Positions 11,601 to 20,745 are shown, numbered from the stretch's first letter. The stretch: 64,000 nt of DNA from Mikania micrantha (GCA_009363875.1 CM018690.1:37391445-37455444), one strand, 5' to 3'. Notes: a model not told the origin generated them from the sequence alone. Translations and numbers: made by a program.

Positions 11601-12019
11601 AATCTACTTCTGGTGGGTGTCAGTTTCTAGGAAATTGCTTGGTTTCTTGGCAAAGTAAGAAGCAAACTTCTGTAGCCACCTCCACTGCTGAAGCTGAGTA
11701 CATTGCTGCTGCAAGTTGCACTTCCCAAATTCTCTGGCTTCAGTCTCAACTCCTGGACTATGGCATCAAAGAACTGAAGACACCATTGTTAATGGATAGT
11801 GCTTCAGCTCTTTGTATTGTCAAGAATCCAGTTCAGCACTCTAGGACTAAACACATTGAGATCAGACATCACTTTATAAGAGATTGTTTTGAAAAAGGTC
11901 TGATTGATCCCAAATTTGTTCCTAGTGCTGATGAGCTTGCTGACATTTTTACTAAGCCTTTAGACACATCAACTTTTCAAAATTTAGTTCTAAGGCTTGG
12001 TATGTTGCAGCTTGAATAG
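8672..12019 (+). CDS. Element E pol: protease, integrase, reverse transcriptase, RNase H
   Basis: This frame is fully open for 1115 codons and in phase with gag across one TGA. Order: protease with WYVDSGGSMHMTG (DSG active site); GAG-pre-integrase zinc region (WHRRLGHVN, then CSACLKGKQHK); integrase catalytic core (MDLFGPV, VDDYSKFVW, RSDNGTEFRN, EQNGVVERKNRT); RT (WVFRNKTDEKG, FQMDVKSAFLYG, LYGLKQAPRAWY, catalytic YVDD at about 11075-11086); RNase H (FSDSDYAGCKLSRKSTSG, STAEAEYIAAAS, TKHIEIRHHFIRD). All key acidic residues are present. The first ATG in frame is at 8684. Without an ATG-initiated mRNA of its own, expression would need readthrough of the TGA or splicing. Confidence 0.93.
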   Translation: MCCCMQGPSACQSSIWYVDSGGSMHMTGSRSLLHNYFTGRRGFVSFGNDAKGYIIGKGVVTNGEIRFDDVNHVENLKYNLLSVSQMCDKGHVSLFTKQDCRILSSDVMPLISKVLDEYTLLKANRVGKVYAFDLSKKISVKCHPCLFSKASFKESNLWHRRLGHVNIKNMNQLVKHGLVRGLPLKDFSCDENCSACLKGKQHKVSFPSIGDSKSTGCLQLLHMDLFGPVQIMSMAKKKYCLVIVDDYSKFVWTFFLHSKGEVAKAIINFVLYAEKQYSLSIKCVRSDNGTEFRNHLLDEFYQSKGIQRQYSIPRSPEQNGVVERKNRTLIEAARTMLADSGLPLTFWAEAVNTACYVQNRVLVNQRWLKTPYEILHSLTPLISFFRAFGCPCYILNTKDQLTKFDSKVDAGYFVGYSSTCKAYRVFNCRTKTVEETLHVKFNECPKDSIPQNPAEMFDLNILQHDFHVENSGVEDEVLPADPPPASNATSQGISDDEDASTHLFRFSDNMSTSTKSDAPSASAIPLTTNADEILASSKSFEIPAAVHPESSSTAASVPPANTCTDLIPYQELKDHPLSQVLGDISAGVSTRSQLSNFCLYALFVSQQEPKNYHIALRDIGWVEAMQLELLQFKKQQVWELVSLPPGKCAIGTKWVFRNKTDEKGQIIKNKARLVVQGFCQEEGIDYDETFAPVARLEAIRLFLAYAALHKLKVFQMDVKSAFLYGKIKEEVYVCQPPGFEDNKHPDWVYKLDKALYGLKQAPRAWYDTLSTFLLKNNFTRGSIDQTLFIKNVGQHKLLVQIYVDDIIFASSDPKLCDDFTKLMTTNFEMSAMGELQFFLGLQIKQKPDGIFIHQSKYTKELLKKFDLQNCKPCSNPMSTTTQLDADLKGTSVDETLYRCMIGSLMYLTASRPDIMFATCVCARFQAAPKESHLIAVKRIFRYLQGTQFLGIWYSTGQSCKLVAFSDSDYAGCKLSRKSTSGGCQFLGNCLVSWQSKKQTSVATSTAEAEYIAAASCTSQILWLQSQLLDYGIKELKTPLLMDSASALCIVKNPVQHSRTKHIEIRHHFIRDCFEKGLIDPKFVPSADELADIFTKPLDTSTFQNLVLRLGMLQLE

Positions 12020-12545
12020 GTTAGTGTTTCAATGAATAAAAAAAAAAAAAAAAAAAAAAAAAACATTCCAAAAATATTTTCACTTCTCTCTTTTAACCAT
12101 AAATATTCTTTTATCTTGGCACATTTTGATATTTTCAGTACATACTGATACATATCAAAAGTACTGATTCAAGAACAGTCATGACCTTTTATAATACTCT
12201 AAGTTACAAAGTACTGATGAGTATTGATGTTCTAAGTACTGAAGGTTAAACATTGTTCACAAGTTCCGATGAACAAAATTTCTACAAAGTTCTGATGAAC
12301 AAATTGTGTACAAGTTCTGATGAACACATTGTTCACAAGTTCTGATGAACAAAATTTCTACAAAGTTCTGATGAACAAATTGTGTACAAGTTCTGATGAA
12401 CACATTGTTCACAAGTTCTGATGAACAAAATTTTTACAAGTTCTGATGAACACATTGTTCACAAGTTCTGATGCACAAAATTTCCACAAAGTCTGATGAA
12501 CAACTGTTGAAAACACCTGATGAACAAAATTATCGACAACACCTG
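12020..12545 (+). repeat. Element E pol/accessory-ORF spacer: A26 tract and tandem palindromic repeats
   Basis: AATAAA runs into an uninterrupted run of 26 A at 12038-12063, only 19 bases after the pol stop. From about 12249 to 12530 a unit of about 25 bp containing GTTCTGATGAAC (arms GTTC/GAAC around TGAT) repeats about ten times. Three units form a higher-order period of about 77 bp in which ACAAAATTTCTACAAA, AAATTGTGTACAA and ACATTGTTCACAA linkers alternate. The last copies are degenerate (GATGCAC; GTCTGATGAAC). The array ends just before the accessory ORF. Confidence 0.9.
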
Positions 12546-12686
12546 ATGAGTAATTTTACTCTTCAGTTGTTTAAACCTCAGTTGTTTTCTCTATTTAACT
12601 CAATCCTTCTCAGTTGTTTCATTATCACTTTCTCAGAACTTTTCATCTTTTTCAAAACCTACTTTCCCTCTTTCTTCTCTGCATCC

Positions 12687-15600
12687 ATGGCTACCATAAC
12701 TTTGAAACCGCGTCACAATTCTATAGCCTATCTGACCAAATCTTCATTCTGGTCCAAGTTTGATGAAGCTGTCGACTTGATGAACTCATCTCAATTCAAA
12801 ACTGCTTTTCTCATCAATCCAACTCTGTATGTTGAATCCATTCATCAATTTTGGATGAATGTTGAACTGGTAAATGTTGGAACTGGAGTCATCTCTCTTC
12901 GATCAACAGTCAATGGTCACAACGTGCATATCAGTCCCGCTGAGCTCAGGGATGTTCTTCAACTTGACGATGCCAACCTAGTCACTCAGTTCCCTAAAAG
13001 CGCCACTGACCTCTGTTTTACAAGTCATGAATACCAGGGCGACTTGAGTGACTCAACACTTTTCAAGAAGCACTTTAATGATCCAGAGCGTCTGATATTC
13101 CATATGATCAACATATGCCTGGCTCCGAAGTCTTCTTCATGGGATCAAATGTCATCTCGTTGGCAACAGGTATTGTACTCTATTCTCGAATCTCAAAAGC
13201 TAAATTTTTCTCAAATACTTTTTTCTGAATTAACTGAACATGCTGGTAAGCCTGTTTCATCTAGATGGTTACTCTATCCTCGTTTTATTATGGCCATCAT
13301 AGAGAAACAACTGCCACAAACAGGCCTTGTTGGTCAGGGGATCCCTGCTCCAGCAGTTTTGCTGGAAGTATATTCCAGACACAACTCCAACCTCACTTTA
13401 AAAGAGGCTGCCCGGAAGCTCAAACCCAAGCAACGGGAACCCACAGCCTCATCCTTAAAATCCAAATCCAAAGTCCCCACTAAACCAAAATCCACTAAGC
13501 CCAAAAAGGCTGCTCAGGGAAATGAGTCCCCTGAGTCTGCCCATGCCTCACCAAGGCATGAACTGACCACTGGTAGTAGTCAACCAGTGGTTCATCAGAC
13601 TCAACCGGCTCAAACCGCCCAGGTTTCCTCTCTACAGGATCCTGGTGCAACCTTTGTAGGGGACACCACATCACTAGAACCTATTTCAGTTGAAATGGTT
13701 TCTATTGAAAAGCACCAATCTCCCCGGGTGCATTCTCCTTCAAACCCACTTTCTATAGAAACCACCACCAATAGCCCAACATTTGTTATTGATCAAATCC
13801 TGAATCAGCTGAACACTCCTTCTCCCTCCCAGACACCTATCAATACTGGAAACTGCTCCAACATTGAGGGGGAGGACCATAGTGTCTCTGATAACCCACA
13901 GGATACTGACTACAACATCAGATCTCCTAGTGTGGCAAGAGAGATTCTGATATCTGACAAGGCTGCTACTTCATCACCTCCATCATTTGGAGTGATTGCT
14001 AGTGGTACCATTGCTAAGACCTTGTCAGAGGCAACAACTGATGAAGGGGTTACCCCTGAGGTTGGAAGTCCCCAGAACCAAGAAAAAGGGGCACCTGATC
14101 ATGTTGAGCCACACTCAACTCAGGTAGATCCTGATACTCTCAGGAGGTCAGATGATTTAGCTAAGGCTACTGATGACCAAAGAACACTTGCTGAGGTTCT
14201 GAAAAAGAACCAACTCCTTGAGGCTGAGGTATGTAGACTCAATGAGCTACTCACCAAAATGTCCAAGGACAAAAGTCCATCTTCCCCACTTAACCCACAG
14301 ATGGCACCTTCTCATTCTGAAGGTCACCCAAACACTTCCCCCACTACTTCACAATTTCAATTGCCGCCAGCCTTTGCTTCAGGCACTAATCCTTTGGGTT
14401 CTAGCCCCCCAGAGGCATTAGCTGCTGCCTTTCTACAAATCCTCCCTCTCATCACTCCATTATTGAAATCAATTATTGTTCAAGCCCTTGATGAGAGGTT
14501 ACCTTCCCAAACTCAAATTCAACAAATGGTTGATGAGGCTGTGACTGCTAAACTTTCAACTCTACATACTCCTTCTTCCCCTGCAGCCAAAAAGGGGGAG
14601 TTAGGAACTGAATCAGTCACAACTTCAGCTTCCAAAAGGCTAAGGTCTGAAGAGGTTGCATTTGAAAGGTCTCCTGTCATTCAAGTAACTTATAAGAGAC
14701 AGAAGAAGAACAAACCTGCTGAGATTATCAACAGAGATGATGTGGAAGTTGAGCAGGAAATGGTTGCTAAAGAAATTGAAGTTAGTGCTGAACAATTGGA
14801 AGCCACAACATCTGATGTACAAAAACAAGTCAAAACCTCTGATGTACAAGAATTTGATGTACAAGAATTGGCTACAACTTCTGAAGTCCAAACACAGGCT
14901 ACAATCTCTGAAGTTCAAGTACAAGCCACAACTTCTGATGCACAAGACACTGAACTAGAGGGGGTTCAAATTCCAGAGGTTCAGACTCAGGTTGAGACTC
15001 AGGTTGTTGAGGTAAGGGCTCCTCCAAAGAAGAGAAGGCAACTCAGAATTCAAGAAGAAGAAAGTTCTGATGCAGAAGACAGGTTGCCTATCTCCACAGT
15101 CATCAAGCCAAAAGCTCAAAAGCCTGCACCTTCAACAACTGGGGTAGATCTGACAGTTCCAAAGAAGAAAATTACTCCTCCTGCCAATTACATTCCTGAA
15201 AAGCCATTAGTTTTTGGTCAACAGCCAATTATTACACCAGAGGCTAGGATGTTGGCAGTCAAAGTAAAACTGGAAGAAGAAGAGAGCCAAAAGAAACATG
15301 ATGAGCAATTTCTCAAGTTGGTGGACAAAGATTATCCTCAGACTTCAACTATCACTGCAATGAAAAAGGAAGCTCAAAGGTTGTATGCTCTGAAATGGAC
15401 ATTTAAATATACGAAAGAATTGATTAAGATGTGGCCTGACCCAAGGGTTCTTCATAGGATTCACAAGAGACAGCCCCCAGCAACTTATGCAAATAGGATC
15501 AAAAGGGTGTTGAGTGCTGAAATCATGCTTGGGTCAGTGCTTGATCCTTGGGAAATCATTAATGACTTCAAGAGTGTCTACAACTCGGGTGCAAAAGCTC

Positions 15601-15893
15601 CTAACTTCTTAGAGAACAAAATGATAAAGAAGGGACTGGTGTATAGGAGGCTGGAACATGTTCAACAAGAAGAACTCTTTTTGTTTTTAGAGGGTAAGCA
15701 CCCTGATGAGTTTGTGTACAGGGAAATTACAAGAGTAGAACTGAAGGATGGGACTACGGCCAGATACTTGTCTGAATTTTATGGGCCTGAGTCCTTCTTC
15801 GAAGGTGAACCTGAAAGAATGACTCCAGAAGAGAAGATGTTACTACTTGAAGCTTATGTCCGGGAGTCTTTCAGGTTAGTATACAATCAATAG
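12687..15893 (+). CDS. Element E accessory (env-position) ORF, 1068 residues
   Basis: I chose the ATG at 12687 because its context CCATGGCT is a strong plant start. In-frame ATGs at 12546 and 12471 would add a very hydrophobic N-terminal segment. N-terminal part (residues about 1-215): a globular domain (SIAYLTKSSFWSKFDEAVDL, IHQFWMNVELV) of the kind seen after pol in Asteraceae copia elements, as I recall. Middle: long Ser/Pro/Thr-rich low-complexity region, a coiled coil at about 495-528, a hydrophobic patch (AAAFLQILPLITPLLKSIIV, about 580-600), and TSDVQ-type repeats at about 708-753. C-terminal part (about 868-1068) looks globular again. Position matches the env-like gene of Sireviruses such as SIRE1, but no fusion or glycoprotein features are visible, so I leave the function open. 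Confidence 0.85.
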   Translation: MATITLKPRHNSIAYLTKSSFWSKFDEAVDLMNSSQFKTAFLINPTLYVESIHQFWMNVELVNVGTGVISLRSTVNGHNVHISPAELRDVLQLDDANLVTQFPKSATDLCFTSHEYQGDLSDSTLFKKHFNDPERLIFHMINICLAPKSSSWDQMSSRWQQVLYSILESQKLNFSQILFSELTEHAGKPVSSRWLLYPRFIMAIIEKQLPQTGLVGQGIPAPAVLLEVYSRHNSNLTLKEAARKLKPKQREPTASSLKSKSKVPTKPKSTKPKKAAQGNESPESAHASPRHELTTGSSQPVVHQTQPAQTAQVSSLQDPGATFVGDTTSLEPISVEMVSIEKHQSPRVHSPSNPLSIETTTNSPTFVIDQILNQLNTPSPSQTPINTGNCSNIEGEDHSVSDNPQDTDYNIRSPSVAREILISDKAATSSPPSFGVIASGTIAKTLSEATTDEGVTPEVGSPQNQEKGAPDHVEPHSTQVDPDTLRRSDDLAKATDDQRTLAEVLKKNQLLEAEVCRLNELLTKMSKDKSPSSPLNPQMAPSHSEGHPNTSPTTSQFQLPPAFASGTNPLGSSPPEALAAAFLQILPLITPLLKSIIVQALDERLPSQTQIQQMVDEAVTAKLSTLHTPSSPAAKKGELGTESVTTSASKRLRSEEVAFERSPVIQVTYKRQKKNKPAEIINRDDVEVEQEMVAKEIEVSAEQLEATTSDVQKQVKTSDVQEFDVQELATTSEVQTQATISEVQVQATTSDAQDTELEGVQIPEVQTQVETQVVEVRAPPKKRRQLRIQEEESSDAEDRLPISTVIKPKAQKPAPSTTGVDLTVPKKKITPPANYIPEKPLVFGQQPIITPEARMLAVKVKLEEEESQKKHDEQFLKLVDKDYPQTSTITAMKKEAQRLYALKWTFKYTKELIKMWPDPRVLHRIHKRQPPATYANRIKRVLSAEIMLGSVLDPWEIINDFKSVYNSGAKAPNFLENKMIKKGLVYRRLEHVQQEELFLFLEGKHPDEFVYREITRVELKDGTTARYLSEFYGPESFFEGEPERMTPEEKMLLLEAYVRESFRLVYNQ
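14809..14950 (+). repeat. Coding repeat inside the element E accessory ORF
   Basis: An imperfect unit of about 10-13 codons encoding (T)TS(D/E)VQ plus a short linker repeats about six times at roughly residues 708-753. The DNA is also repetitive (ACTTCTGAAGTCCAA-like), so expansion by slippage or unequal exchange is likely. Confidence 0.75.
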
Positions 15894-16116
15894 CTTCAAT
15901 GAGAGGGGTTAATGCTCATAGTCCATTTCCCCAAAGGAGTTCCCTCTCATATTTTGACAGTTAGAGTTTTTGAAAGCTGTTGGTTATCAGGCTTATACTT
16001 TAATTGGTCATTTTGATACTGATCTCAAAGAAAAAGACATTTCTTTCTGCCTGGAATAAATAAGTGAGACCTTAAATAAGTTAGAGGTTTTTGGCTGCAT
16101 TGGTTCAGGGGGAGTT
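15894..16116 (+). other. Element E 3' untranslated region and polypurine tract
   Basis: Non-coding from the accessory ORF stop to the 3' LTR. CAGGGGGAGTTT at 16106-16117 abuts the LTR start TGTTGG (16117) and is the expected plus-strand primer tract. Confidence 0.8.
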
Positions 16117-16731
16117 TGTTGGACTAAAAGAATCAATGAGCCTGATCAGAAAAATCTCTAAGTCTCACAGCATTACAACAACTGAAGAAGAACACAAAGG
16201 CTAATATTCAAATTTGCTGAAGTCACAAGATCTGAAGAGATGTACAACAGCTGAAGTGTAAGTCGTCAGGTGTTGTAGTGTATAGTTAGTCTTCAGTAGT
16301 TTTCTTATTGTTTGTAAAAGTCTGGTGAGTAGTTTACTCATCAGAGGTTTTAGTATTTTGTATTTCAGTAGTTTCAGTATTTGTACTTCAGTAGTTCTGT
16401 TCTTCAGTAGTTGTAGAGTTTGTCTTCAGATGTTGAAGACATTCTCAGTCGTTTAGTTGTTTTCAGTTGTTTTGTTTTGTCTGTTAGATGTCAACATCAT
16501 GTGACATCATCAGACGTCACTGCCTTCTATATATAGGCAGTTGACATGATTGTAATGTAACGAAGTTAATCAATTGAATGAGATATTCCTTTTACAGAAA
16601 ACTTTCTCTCTCTATAACAAACTTGCGTTACTGTTTGATTGAACTTGTTCTTACTTTACTTATGCTAATTCTGTGTTGAATTCCGCTGCTATACTCTACT
16701 GATTTATCAATTGAGAACATCTGATCCTACA
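16117..16731 (+). repeat. Element E 3' LTR
   Basis: 615 bp, differing from the 5' LTR at one site seen by eye (16203). It ends CCTACA and is followed by the AATTT duplication at 16732-16736. Confidence 0.95.
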
Positions 16732-17308
16732 AATTTAACTAAGTAAACCTACAATAGAATCAAATGTTTATATCTTGTATATGTACAAGATATCAAAAGT
16801 GATGTGTAATATCCACAAAAGATGTGCTTCCAAAAATCAACTAGGTCCTCTATCTAGGCCACCTAGCATGCAATCCATAGCCTTAGCTTAAGCCTGTTCA
16901 TCACCTGAGAAAGCATGTAAGAAAACAAAGTCAACACAATGGTTGGTGAGTTCATACACTTTATGAGTTTAAAATAGTTTTAACAAACCTCTTTCGGTAA
17001 AACCTTAATCTCATTAACTCCACATGTAATATCCCAATCGGTATGCTTATATATAGGGCATACCCCTGAGTCGAGCCTACGACCCGCCCAGACGCCATCC
17101 CACCACATACTAATCCGGATATGACACTGTTGTTAATAATAATTAAGCCTTTTACCTACCAATCAACCCATTCCTCATCATAGCTTTTGTTTTCTGTTTC
17201 AAAGTTTACAAGTCTATAGCATTCATGAGTATTAGTTTCAAAGTATGTTTAACAGGCATCATAGTTTCACACGCACATAGTTTAGATATCCCTAATCTCA
17301 TGCGTGAG

Positions 17309-17812
17309 TACAAGCTCTGCACTAGCAGTCGTTTAGCAATTACGTGGCTCACGGATAGATAGAAGCTCTGTACTAGCAGTCGTTTAGCCATTACGTATCT
17401 CATGAATTAGTTAAGCTTAGTCTAGCAATTACGTGTCTCCTATACAAGATACAAGCTCTGCACTAGCAGTCATTTAGCAATTACGTATCTCATACATAGA
17501 CACAAGCCATGTATACACAAATAATCCAGCATTTACATATCTCATATAAGCAGACAAAAGCTCTGCACTAGCAGTCGTTTAGCAATTACATGTCTCTTAT
17601 ATAGATAATAGCTTAGCCTCGTTATGGTTAAGTTTAGCAATTACATACCTCATATAAGCAGACAAAAGCTCTACACTAGCAGTCATTTAGCAATTACATG
17701 TCTCTTATATAGGTAATAGCTTAGTCTCGTTAAGGTTTAGTTTACACGTATCTCAATACTTAGGTACAAGCTCTGCACTAGCAGTCGTTTAGCAATTACA
17801 TAGCCTATGATT
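17309..17812. repeat. Tandem repeat in A LTR (CTCTGCACTAGCAGTCGTTTAG unit)
   Basis: The core GCACTAGCAGTCGTTTAGCA followed by ATTACGTATCTCAT-like sequence recurs at least six times, at irregular spacing of roughly 50-125 bp, because shorter half-units (TTTAGCAATTACATACCTCA) are interspersed. Copies differ mainly by C/T changes at CG sites. Confidence 0.9.
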
Positions 17813-17904
17813 AGATACATGCACAATGTTTCATGCGCAAATAATAGTTTTAAGCATATAGTTTCAAGTGTCCACACATAGTTTTATCATGAATTCCATG
17901 GTAT

Positions 17905-18048
17905 AGCATCAAGTCTCATGTTTAAGCATATAGTTTCATAAGCATAAGCATCAAGTCTCATGTTTAAGCATATAGTTTCAAAAGCATAAGCATCAAGTCT
18001 CATGTTTAAGCATATAGTTTCATAAGCATCCAACATATAGTTTCAAGC
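17905..18048. repeat. Tandem repeat in A LTR, ~47-bp unit x3
   Basis: The unit contains AGCATCAAGTCTCATGTTTA and AGCATATAGTTTCA and is repeated three times nearly perfectly, followed by degenerate AAGCAT/TCAAG sequence to about 18150. Confidence 0.85.
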
Positions 18049-18639
18049 CTCAAGTTTGAAGTATAAGTATCAAATTTATTTCTTTTCAAAGTATTCTAAG
18101 TTCCAAGCATAAGCATCAATATAAGCATCATGTTTAAGTTTAAAAGCATTAAATAACATTTCAATAGTTTATTAAAATGTTTAACATGCTTCTCAGTCCC
18201 GAAGTAAAACAAATAAGTTTAAAAAGGGACAAATGAACTCACCTTGTGTCCGTAGTGTTAGACTAAGTAGAATAAGAATGCGCACGCTCTTTGTTTGCAC
18301 TTGTTATGATGTTCACGCTCCTGTATTGATTTCATAGTGTTGTAGTTTATAAGTATAAGTTTGTATAGGTTTGTTGTGCGTGTAAGTGTTAGTGTTATCC
18401 CTAAATTTGGCTAACACTGTGAGTCTCGTTCTTCATTCGACCCTTAGTTATTTGTCTTTGTTGTGTCATCAATTTCCCCACAAAGTTTAAGTTAGCCTTA
18501 CTTTGTTAGTAAAATCTTTCATTCCATTTGGATCTCTATTGTGATAAATGAATTTTTCTAAGTATAAAAACTTAGGTCTTTAGTCTTAATGTTAATCTAA
18601 TTTAACATGTTATAACTTAATTCATATTCATTGTTACTT

Positions 18640-18965
18640 GAACCTTGTGGGCCTTTTGTGGGGTCAATTGATTAGTATGGGCCGACATAGGTAGACTTAA
18701 CATTTTATTTGGGCCGAACAACTTAATTGGGCCGGTCTTGAATGGTGTACATGGCCCGATAATGTTGTTGAGAACCAAGGAGGTTTTGGGCCGGTTATGG
18801 GTTAGAAACAAACTACATGGGCCGGTTGACTACATCATGGGCCGAAGGAATACATGGGTTTGTTTACACACGAGTCGAATCAGTGGTCAATCCATTCATT
18901 GTTGGGCCGAACTGTTTATGTTGTACCCAACCAAATTAAGCACCTAAGCCCAATGGCTTCCTAGC
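18640..18965. repeat. GGGCC-motif cluster in A LTR
   Basis: ATGGGCCG, TTGGGCCG or the inverse GGCCC occurs about ten times in 325 bp (for example near 18678, 18711, 18729, 18752, 18787, 18817, 18838 and 18903). Plant TCP factors bind GGNCCC-type sites, so the cluster could be regulatory; that is inference. Confidence 0.6.
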
Positions 18966-19049
18966 CCAACTGCCGACTTGTTGTGGCCTCATAACCCTCG
19001 GCTTAGCACAACGAACCTTAGGGTTTGTGGCTCTGCATAAATCGGTGCT

Positions 19050-19530
19050 GAATTAGGAAGGTTCGGCCCGCATGGCCTGAAGGTTAGGTAATTACAAGTT
19101 CGAAAGATTCGGCCATCATGCATGGGAAAGGTTCGGCATTAAGGCTCGACAGACCAAGGTTCGTTTGCATGATGGGGTTCGGTGGTCGAATAGGTTCGGT
19201 AGTTGACTAAAGGTTCGTGGGGTAGGGTTCGCACATAGGGTTCGTGAGTCATCATTAGCGGTTCGGCATCAATGGTCTGACCAACCAGGTTCGCCATCTA
19301 GTATAGTAAGGTTCATTTCCATGCAGCAATGTGGGAAGGTTCGCTTGACTATGGTTCGGTGCTGCACACACAAGAGTTCGTAGCTAACATGCAGGATTGT
19401 CATCCAAGGAAGGTTCAGTCGTGTGGGTTCGTAGCCAGCACCAATAGGGTTCGGCTGGTGATGGTTCGGGGGTAGGTGAAAGGTAACAGGGTTCGGCCCT
19501 CCCTGCTTGACCAGCAAGGTTCGTTCGATC
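19050..19530. repeat. GGTTCG motif array in A LTR
   Basis: (A/G)GGTTCG recurs roughly 20 times in 480 bp at about 24-bp average spacing. The DNA between copies is not conserved, so this is a dispersed-motif array and not a tandem repeat. The solo LTR at 48430-52041 has the same kind of array at 50090-50625. Confidence 0.85.
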
Positions 19531-20745
19531 TTCGACCTTGTACCCTCACCATCCTCATCCTCGTCGAGCATTATCCATCTCAAATGGGTTACCAGGTCGA
19601 GTCTTATTCAAGTGGGTTATCGTGGTAGTGTGGTTCAAGCTAGGGCCACTTCTATAACCGAGTAGGGTTTGTCTAACAAAACCAAAAGTGAAAACCCTCA
19701 TTTTCGTGGGTTTTACTCATCTTTACCTTGAATTTGGCTGTATGAACTTCTAGATCGGTTGTACTTTCGTGTAGGATTCGTCGTTAGCTACGCGTGGACA
19801 CCAAAATCATGCGATTTCATGAAGAAATGATCAAGATCTTGAGTTTTGAAGGTGGAAATTTAGAGAGAGAGGAAGGTGACGGTTGGAAGCATTTAGTGAG
19901 AGAGATGGTTTGACATAAATGAGAAAATTAGCCTCTTTCAAGGCTTATATACGCCGAGGGTGTCCAGGTTCGTTTCGGTTGCTCGGTTCGTATTTTCTTC
20001 GCGTTTCTGGCACGTTACGCGCGTTTTTCATAATTTAAATAAAAGGATTCTTTTAGGACGTTTAAGATATGTTTATTACTAGAAATTATTATTTTTTTTA
20101 AATATCGTTGTATTAATTTATTTATCGAATTATATATTTTAAGCGTTTCGTTAATTTATTCGCGATTTAATGAAATAGTTTAGTTTAAATTGTTTTATGA
20201 TGAGTTTCAAAATTGTAAAATAGGAAATATTTTATTTCCTTAAAATTATTATCGTTCGTATCGTTATTCGTTTTCGTTTTCGTTTCGTCAGATCGCGTCG
20301 CCATCGCGCGTATTCGTTCGAATCGTCATTCGAACGAACACGACGATGGTTTGGCTTTCTGATTCTTGTTCTCTACTGTTCAGTCATTATTTCAGAACGT
20401 TAAACTATCAGAATCATTCGTACAGATCGTCACCTATACGAATAATTCGTCGGTTTAGCATTCCGTAACAACAACCGTTATGGTTTCGTTCTGTTTAACC
20501 TCACATACGCTTATACACAATAGTATCAAATCAAGTAGCTGTGTTTCAACACTGTGTTGTCTGACCTGTTTCTGACTGTTAAACCCTAAGGTTTTAATCA
20601 GATTTTCAAACAATCGTATAATAGTTTCATATAAAGTATAATGTGTCAATAGTTTAAACATAGTTTCACGTAATGTGTACCTGAGTTACTGTACGATTTA
20701 CTGTTGCGATCACTGTTCCGGCACGTGTCCGGAACTAATGTTACA

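Larger units (their letters stand above)
4829..16731 (+). mobile_element. Element E: young Sirevirus-like Ty1/copia retrotransposon
   Basis: It is complete from TG to CA: two 615-bp LTRs (4829-5443 and 16117-16731) flanked by AATTT at 4824-4828 and 16732-16736, a tRNA-iMet PBS, gag, pol, a long accessory ORF and a polypurine tract at 16107-16114. The LTRs differ at one site that I can see (G in the 5' copy, A at 16203), so insertion is very recent. The extra ORF after pol places it near the Sirevirus lineage of copia elements; that assignment is inferred from layout. Confidence 0.93.
860..20745 (-). mobile_element. Element A: decayed Ty3/gypsy (Tekay/Del-like) retrotransposon with a ~4.2-kb LTR, interrupted by element E
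   Basis: It reads right to left: 5' LTR (20745 down to 16737, then 4828 to 4639 once copia element E is removed), tRNA-iMet PBS at 4621-4635, then gag, protease, RT, RNase H and an integrase start ending at 860. All coding fragments share one frame, broken by four in-frame stops. The element sits in the RNase H region of copia element F, whose coding sequence resumes at 20746. The matching target-site duplication would lie left of the window, so it cannot be checked here. Confidence 0.85.
16737..20745 (-). repeat. Element A 5' LTR, main piece
   Basis: With 4639-4828 this gives an LTR of about 4.2 kb ending TGTTACA at 20745. It contains four separate repeat tracts annotated individually. Outside these it is AT-rich non-coding DNA with no convincing ORF. 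The solo LTR at 48430-52041 is a relative with the same ends, and the right end also resembles 1-859. Confidence 0.85.

Noticed and set aside
12249..12530. CRISPR-like array (short palindromic repeats with spacers)
   Set aside because: The spacers themselves repeat in a three-unit period, the setting is a plant retrotransposon, and no cas genes exist.
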